Shown: positions 59,643 through 64,000 of the stretch, in pieces
Position numbering within the stretch: position 1 is the stretch's first letter
Layout of the letters: each line of letters opens with the position of its first letter
Assembly (NCBI RefSeq): GCF_022376445.1
Contig: NW_025955002.1
Coordinates: 1-64,000 of the forward strand
Source of the DNA: Fomitopsis serialis
Lineage: Eukaryota; Basidiomycota; Agaricomycetes; Polyporales; Fomitopsidaceae
Length of the DNA stretch: 64,000 bases
Reading direction: 5' to 3'
The notes under the pieces: model-generated
Database searches by the model: none
What the model was told of the DNA's origin: nothing
What the model saw: the letters and a program-made list of their open reading frames with translations, nothing else
Position numbers and translations under genes: made by a program

Positions 59643-59994
59643 GCTTCTTGCCCTTCTTTGGTCTTCTCAGACCTGCTGCTGCTTCCTGAGTACGATTCTT
59701 GCTAGCGTTGCCATTGCCACAGCCGCCGGTCCCGCTCTGTAGCACTTTGTCTTCCGTATGTACTCCAAAATTGTATTGTACTCACAACTTTCTCCCTCCT
59801 TGTAAGACATAATTTCAATCTCGAAGACAAATATTCAACCCTTTCTGATAGTGTATCAAACTGCTTGTACTAGTAGTACAGAGGGGCTAGCTATGGATGA
59901 CATGTCAATGATGTGGTAGAATCCTCCAATTGATACTGTCCGATAGAAGAGGATGCGATATGATATCAGGAACTCAGGGCACTCGGGCCGCCGC
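59643..59994. other. Convergent intergenic region, no gene seen
   Basis: 352 bases between the 3' ends of the Pro/Ser-rich gene and the IKS1-like gene. AT-rich near 59760-59880, as expected for 3' ends. Confidence 0.5.
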
Positions 59995-62799
59995 CTACAC
60001 GCAACACTGACCGCTCCAACACGCCAGCCACACGATTACGACGTGGAATGTGGCGAGCATCAACGTTAGCGACAAGCTATCGAACCAAGTGTCCATGACA
60101 GCGACGCCAAGGATGAAGGCCGTGAACAGGAGATGCGGATGCGTGTCAGGACACATGCGGGTCATGCTCCACACCTACACGTCCATCGCAGAGAACCGTC
60201 GACTCGTAAGCGACGCTACGGCGAGAAGGTCGCCACACTTACCTTCAGCATGAGCACGCATGATTTGACCGTCCTTGGCCACATCACGCGCGGGATACGC
60301 ACATGAACCTGCCGCCCGCCGACGTGGATCGTCCGCGTCCATACCCCGCTGGTGTTGAACGAGAGCATAGACACGGGGGCGCTGGATGGTCTCTTCTTCT
60401 CGTTAGATTGGCCAGCCTTCGGTGAGCTCGTCGCGTTCGCGTCCAGCTCCGCTGAGACGCGCGCATGAAGGTCGGGCGTTTGCGGTGTGGACTCGACGAA
60501 CGAGGTTGCGGCGTCGAACACTCGACGGATGGGGACAGGAATAGCAACTAGTGAGTTACTCCGCGTGACTCCTTCCGTAGAATCTTGGCGGAGAGGATCG
60601 AGCTGTCGCACATGAGTATCCCATTTGCGGAGCAATCTAACATCCTCTCACTTACCCTTCCCTCCCGAATGGCACTCTGTACCCGCTCGGAAGAAGGCCG
60701 GATAGAAGGATTGATGTTGAGCAGCCCTTCGAGCAACATTAGGTACGCCCTAGGCAGACGTCGCGACTCAAACGCCGTCACGAGAGAGCCTGAAGACTTG
60801 AAGCTGGAAACAGTTCAGTTTGTACTCGCTTTGTAATGTATCACTGCGCACCCAATGTATGACTGAACCTCACGCTCGAGCATGTCTGGCGCCTCACTTC
60901 CGTCACGAGTGTTGTCCGACGAGCTTGCGTATGGCAATCTGAAGAAGAGCAGCTTGTGCAAGATCATCCCGACGGACCACATATCGGATTTTGAGTCGAC
61001 CTGCAGCAGCTCGCCAGTCGGCGAAGGGAGCGACTCGGGTGAGGAATACTCGAGACTGGTGCGGTGTAACAATCAGAGGGGGTCTGAGGGCAAGTCAGAA
61101 GTGACCTACGTCCCGGTATTGCCGGATCGCGCTCTAGACTTCAGCATGTCTTGCGATGTACCGAAGTCAGAGAGCATGGCACGAGGACTATGTACGGTCA
61201 GCGTCACGACGAGATCACCACAAAGAGCTACATACACCAGTCGGCCTCCATCCCAAGTCAAAAGGACATTACCCGGCTTGAGGTCCAGGTGTAAAATTGA
61301 CTGCTCGTGCTGTAATAGGGCTCAGCCGAGCGCAACGCCTATATGCAGCGCAATACGCACCAGGAACGCAAGTCCCGACACGACGTCCCCAAACAGGCTC
61401 TTCACCTCTTCCGCACTCAACAGGTGGACCGCCTTCCAATCCGCTGGGCCCTTGCTCCCTGCCAGGCCGTCCGCCGCTAGCCCTTGCTCCCGTTTCAATC
61501 GTTCACGTTCCGCCGGATGCGCCCGCTGCAGCGCGCGAAACGCTTTGATCCGTGCGGACCGCGAGATCGGGTTCGGAGAGGGCGGCGCCTCGGGAGCAGG
61601 AGACGCAGTTGGGGACGACGACACGCTTGCGGTTGCCGCGTGCGGGAAGCTCGGGGCGCGTCGGCCGAGCCGTGCGTCGATCAAGTCATCTAGGCTCCCG
61701 CCTTCTGCCCATTGCATTAGCACGCTGGACACGTGGTTAGTCGTTCATGATGAGAGGACATCAAAGTGTCACTGCGCAGGGAGCCTATCAAACATCCCGC
61801 TCACTAAAGCAGCCCTACGAGGCTATTCGTGGAAAACGGGATGTTTTTTGGATCCCCACGCATGACCTCATGAAGCTGAACTCACTGCAACGTGGGCACC
61901 TGCGGACCGAACGATGAGAATTGGCAAGTCTCGAGCCAGGCGTGATGATAGGTAATGATGTTCGGATGATGCAGGCGTTCCAAGAGCCGGACCTTAGTGA
62001 CGTCAGTGAAAAGGCAGCAAACATGAACGTCAGTCCTCTTACCTCGCGCAGGATGTTAAGCAGGTACGCGTGAGACTGGCCCACCGCAATTTTCTTCACG
62101 GCGAAATGACCTGCCTCCGTAATCAATCACGGGAAAGACAGCCATGTTTGCAGGAACGTACCAAGCGGATTTCCGTCCAGCATGTGCTGTTGGATGTCGA
62201 GCACCTACGTTTGCCCTTGATCATGGATAGAGAGGAGATGAGAGACGCACCTGACAAAGGAACACAGAACCGTTCGCACCCATGCCGAGCCTGCCCTCCT
62301 CCTTGAAGAACGCCTTAAAGTAACCCTCCGCCATGTTGTCCGCGCCAAACGCGCCCAAGCCTGCACTCCCACTCCCGGCCCCGCCCCCGCTTGGGATGGT
62401 CCTCGTCGACCGCCCACTTGCCGGACGTGACGCCGTGTCATTCGCAATCTGCAGGAGCTGGAAGTAGTTCGCCGCCCGACTGCGCGGCTGGGCGTGTGAG
62501 AGGTCGTCACTTGCGTCCAGATCAAGCTCGCTACCCATGTCACTCATATCATCGTGCTGCTCCGGATGGAGTTCTGTGGGTAGGGCGCGATGACAGAACG
62601 GACAGTGGTTACCTGCGTGGCGGTGGACGAGGCCGGAGTTGGCGTCCCTGGGGTGCTTCCGGATGGAGAGAGCGTGCGAGGTAGGATTATACAATACGAC
62701 TTGGTTTGGTAGGTGTAGGATGGGTCGCCATTCGGGGTCGAATGAGGCGAGGGCGACGAGCGCTGTCACAGGGGAGGGTGGCTGGCTTTCCTCGTACAT
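59995..62799 (-). CDS. IKS1: IKS1-like protein kinase with C-terminal membrane segments, 724 aa
   Basis: CDS complement(59995..60174, 60243..60602, 60656..60803, 60852..61055, 61110..61187, 61236..61309, 61361..61724, 61886..61992, 62043..62110, 62162..62204, 62251..62799): eleven exons, 2175 bases, all phases close. Introns are 46-68 bases, apart from one of 161. The N-terminus has NQVVLYNPTSHALSIRKH and CPFCHRAL, typical of Iks1. Kinase motifs: GRLGMGANGSV, FAVKKI, RLLERLHHPNIITYHHAWLE, HLDLKPGN (HRD as HLD), DFGTS, YSSPESLP, DMWSVGMILHKLLFF. A Ser/Pro linker with an acidic insert follows, then two hydrophobic segments at the C-terminus (LLF TAFILGVAVM and LMLATFHVVIVWLACW). IKS1 in yeast is a kinase of unclear role. 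Family call strong; substrate unknown. Confidence 0.92.
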
Positions 62800-64000
62800 G
62801 CTTCACAGAATTCCCGGTTCGACTTCGGAGTGCTCGCGCGCACGAGTTGTAGTTCAATGACTGGAAGGAAGAGTACTGGCACCTGCAGGTGGACGTGGTG
62901 AGCGGAGCGGGGCTGGTCCCCGGTTAACACCGCTCGCCTCGAGGACAGGTCGCGCGTGCTTCGTGCTTTATGGAGTTCGCACAACTATGAGCGGTTTGAA
63001 CGACCTCGTGCCATCGAAGTGAGATGTAAATATGTAAAGTCAAGCCGGTACGCAGCACGACCGGTCAGGATCGCGGTCTGAGGCTAGTAGCTCAAGCGCT
63101 TAGAGGCTGATGTCATCTGCGCCGGCGCGTCAGCCACCTTCGAGGCGGCTCCTGCATCTACACCTCGAAACGGGCGAATCGTGCGTCTAACGTGGCGACA
63201 GCAGCTACGGGACACGATGTTCAATACGTGCGGAGCACATGCAAGCCAGGTGTCGGACAGCTGACGGGAAAACCTGTGTGGAACGTGCTGTCACGGCTTT
63301 GTCAGCAGGAGACAGGTTCTGTCGCCGCGGTCCTCCACCTTGCCTCCACCCACTGTCAAGATGAGTCGAGCGCGCATGCGGTATCGGCCGGTGGCTCGAT
63401 GGACCCCCTCCTCCTTCGAAGTATTACTCGTATTTCAGTTCTGTGTGTACCGGTACGTCCTTCAAGTTGCGTGGTAGTACTGCCTCGTACTCTGATGATA
63501 AACTCGATGCAATTTTACGGGCACCAGCAATGATTAAATAATGAGTACTCGGCGCACTGAATACGCGATGCCGTCGAGCACTGCACCGGTGCTGGGAGCG
63601 CAGGGTGAGATGTCTGATCATTACAACACTGCCTTCCCACTGATCTAGCTTTCTCAAAAGTGTTATGTACTAGTAGCGCGTTCTCCTTGTCCTTCAACTT
63701 GAAGGTGGCTCGGTAGACGGATCCGGGACCAGCCTAGGCTCGGATGTCATCCGTATTGTGGCGAGCCAGAGCGGTGTCTCAGTGAGATCCACGTATCAAG
63801 TGACCACGTCCAGCGCGCCGCCCCCGCGCGCCCCCGACATTGGGCCTCCGCACGAGGCTACAGTGCAGCCATTTCGAGACACTAGGCTCCTCTCCCGTGC
63901 AGGCGCTGACGTCTGCTTGCTTTGCCATCTGACATCGGTCACTGGCGTGTATCTTATAAACATGATATCCGACTCGGAGTCTCTCATTTCCCCCCTTTCT
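62800..64000. other. Right end of window, no gene seen
   Basis: IKS1-like promoter side, then 1 kb without a recognisable frame. TATCTTATAAACATG near 63950 could be a promoter element of a gene beyond the edge. Confidence 0.45.

Noticed and set aside
1..64000. CRISPR arrays, prokaryotic operons, biosynthetic gene cluster
   Set aside because: The DNA is eukaryotic with dense introns; no regularly spaced repeats, and neighbouring genes are functionally unrelated.

Overview
The window is nuclear DNA of a filamentous basidiomycete, almost certainly an Agaricomycete; a polypore-type wood-decay fungus is my guess, the order is not proven. The evidence is protein-coding genes cut by many 46-80 nt GT-AG introns, GC-rich codons, eukaryotic housekeeping genes (PEX13, PMP3, fimbrin, ERG26-like, IKS1-like), a SET/MYND protein, Ran1-like kinases and fungal transposons. 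Intron-exon models were built by hand from splice signals and reading-frame continuity. Several close exactly (PMP3 80 aa, amidase 556 aa, SET/MYND 607 aa, ERG26-like 347 aa, IKS1-like 724 aa).

Layout. 1-6.4 kb: a coiled-coil protein cut by the window edge (-), a Gly/Met/Asn/Gln-rich low-complexity protein (+), and convergent PEX13 (-). 7.28-12.74 kb: a three-layer nest of mobile elements. A non-autonomous TIR element (TA target duplication) holds a gag-only LTR retrotransposon (CGCCT target duplication), which holds a complete IS630/Tc1-type DNA transposon (TA target duplication) with an intact 750-residue transposase. 13.3-19 kb: PMP3 in five mini-exons, then a 1192-residue coiled-coil protein with a C-terminal J-domain-like RWHPDRF segment. 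19-25.5 kb: no convincing gene, but one copy of a dispersed repeat. 25.5-28.4 kb: a Ser/Pro-rich protein with a C-terminal RRM-like fold. 29.6-41.2 kb, all on the minus strand: ERG26-like dehydrogenase, omega-type glutathione transferase, fimbrin, FAAH-type amidase. A 3.65 kb gap between the first two holds the second copy of the dispersed repeat in inverted orientation. 45-51 kb (+): SET/MYND protein and two tandem Ran1-like kinases. 51.3-53.7 kb (-): an inverted, broken duplicate of the 15.3-18.9 kb gene. 55-64 kb: a DUF7137-like secreted or anchored protein, a gene remnant, a Pro/Ser-rich protein and an IKS1-like kinase with a C-terminal membrane hairpin.

Two themes stand out. First, the nested elements give a relative time series: outer TIR element, then gag-only retroelement (LTRs differ by one base), then DNA transposon. 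Second, several otherwise intact genes each lack a single base next to a short homopolymer. The simplest reading is residual base-calling error in the assembly rather than mass gene death, so apparent frameshifts here should be read with care. The genes are mostly unrelated housekeeping functions (peroxisome import, membrane potential, actin bundling, sterol synthesis, detoxification, signalling); no biosynthetic cluster or defence island is visible.
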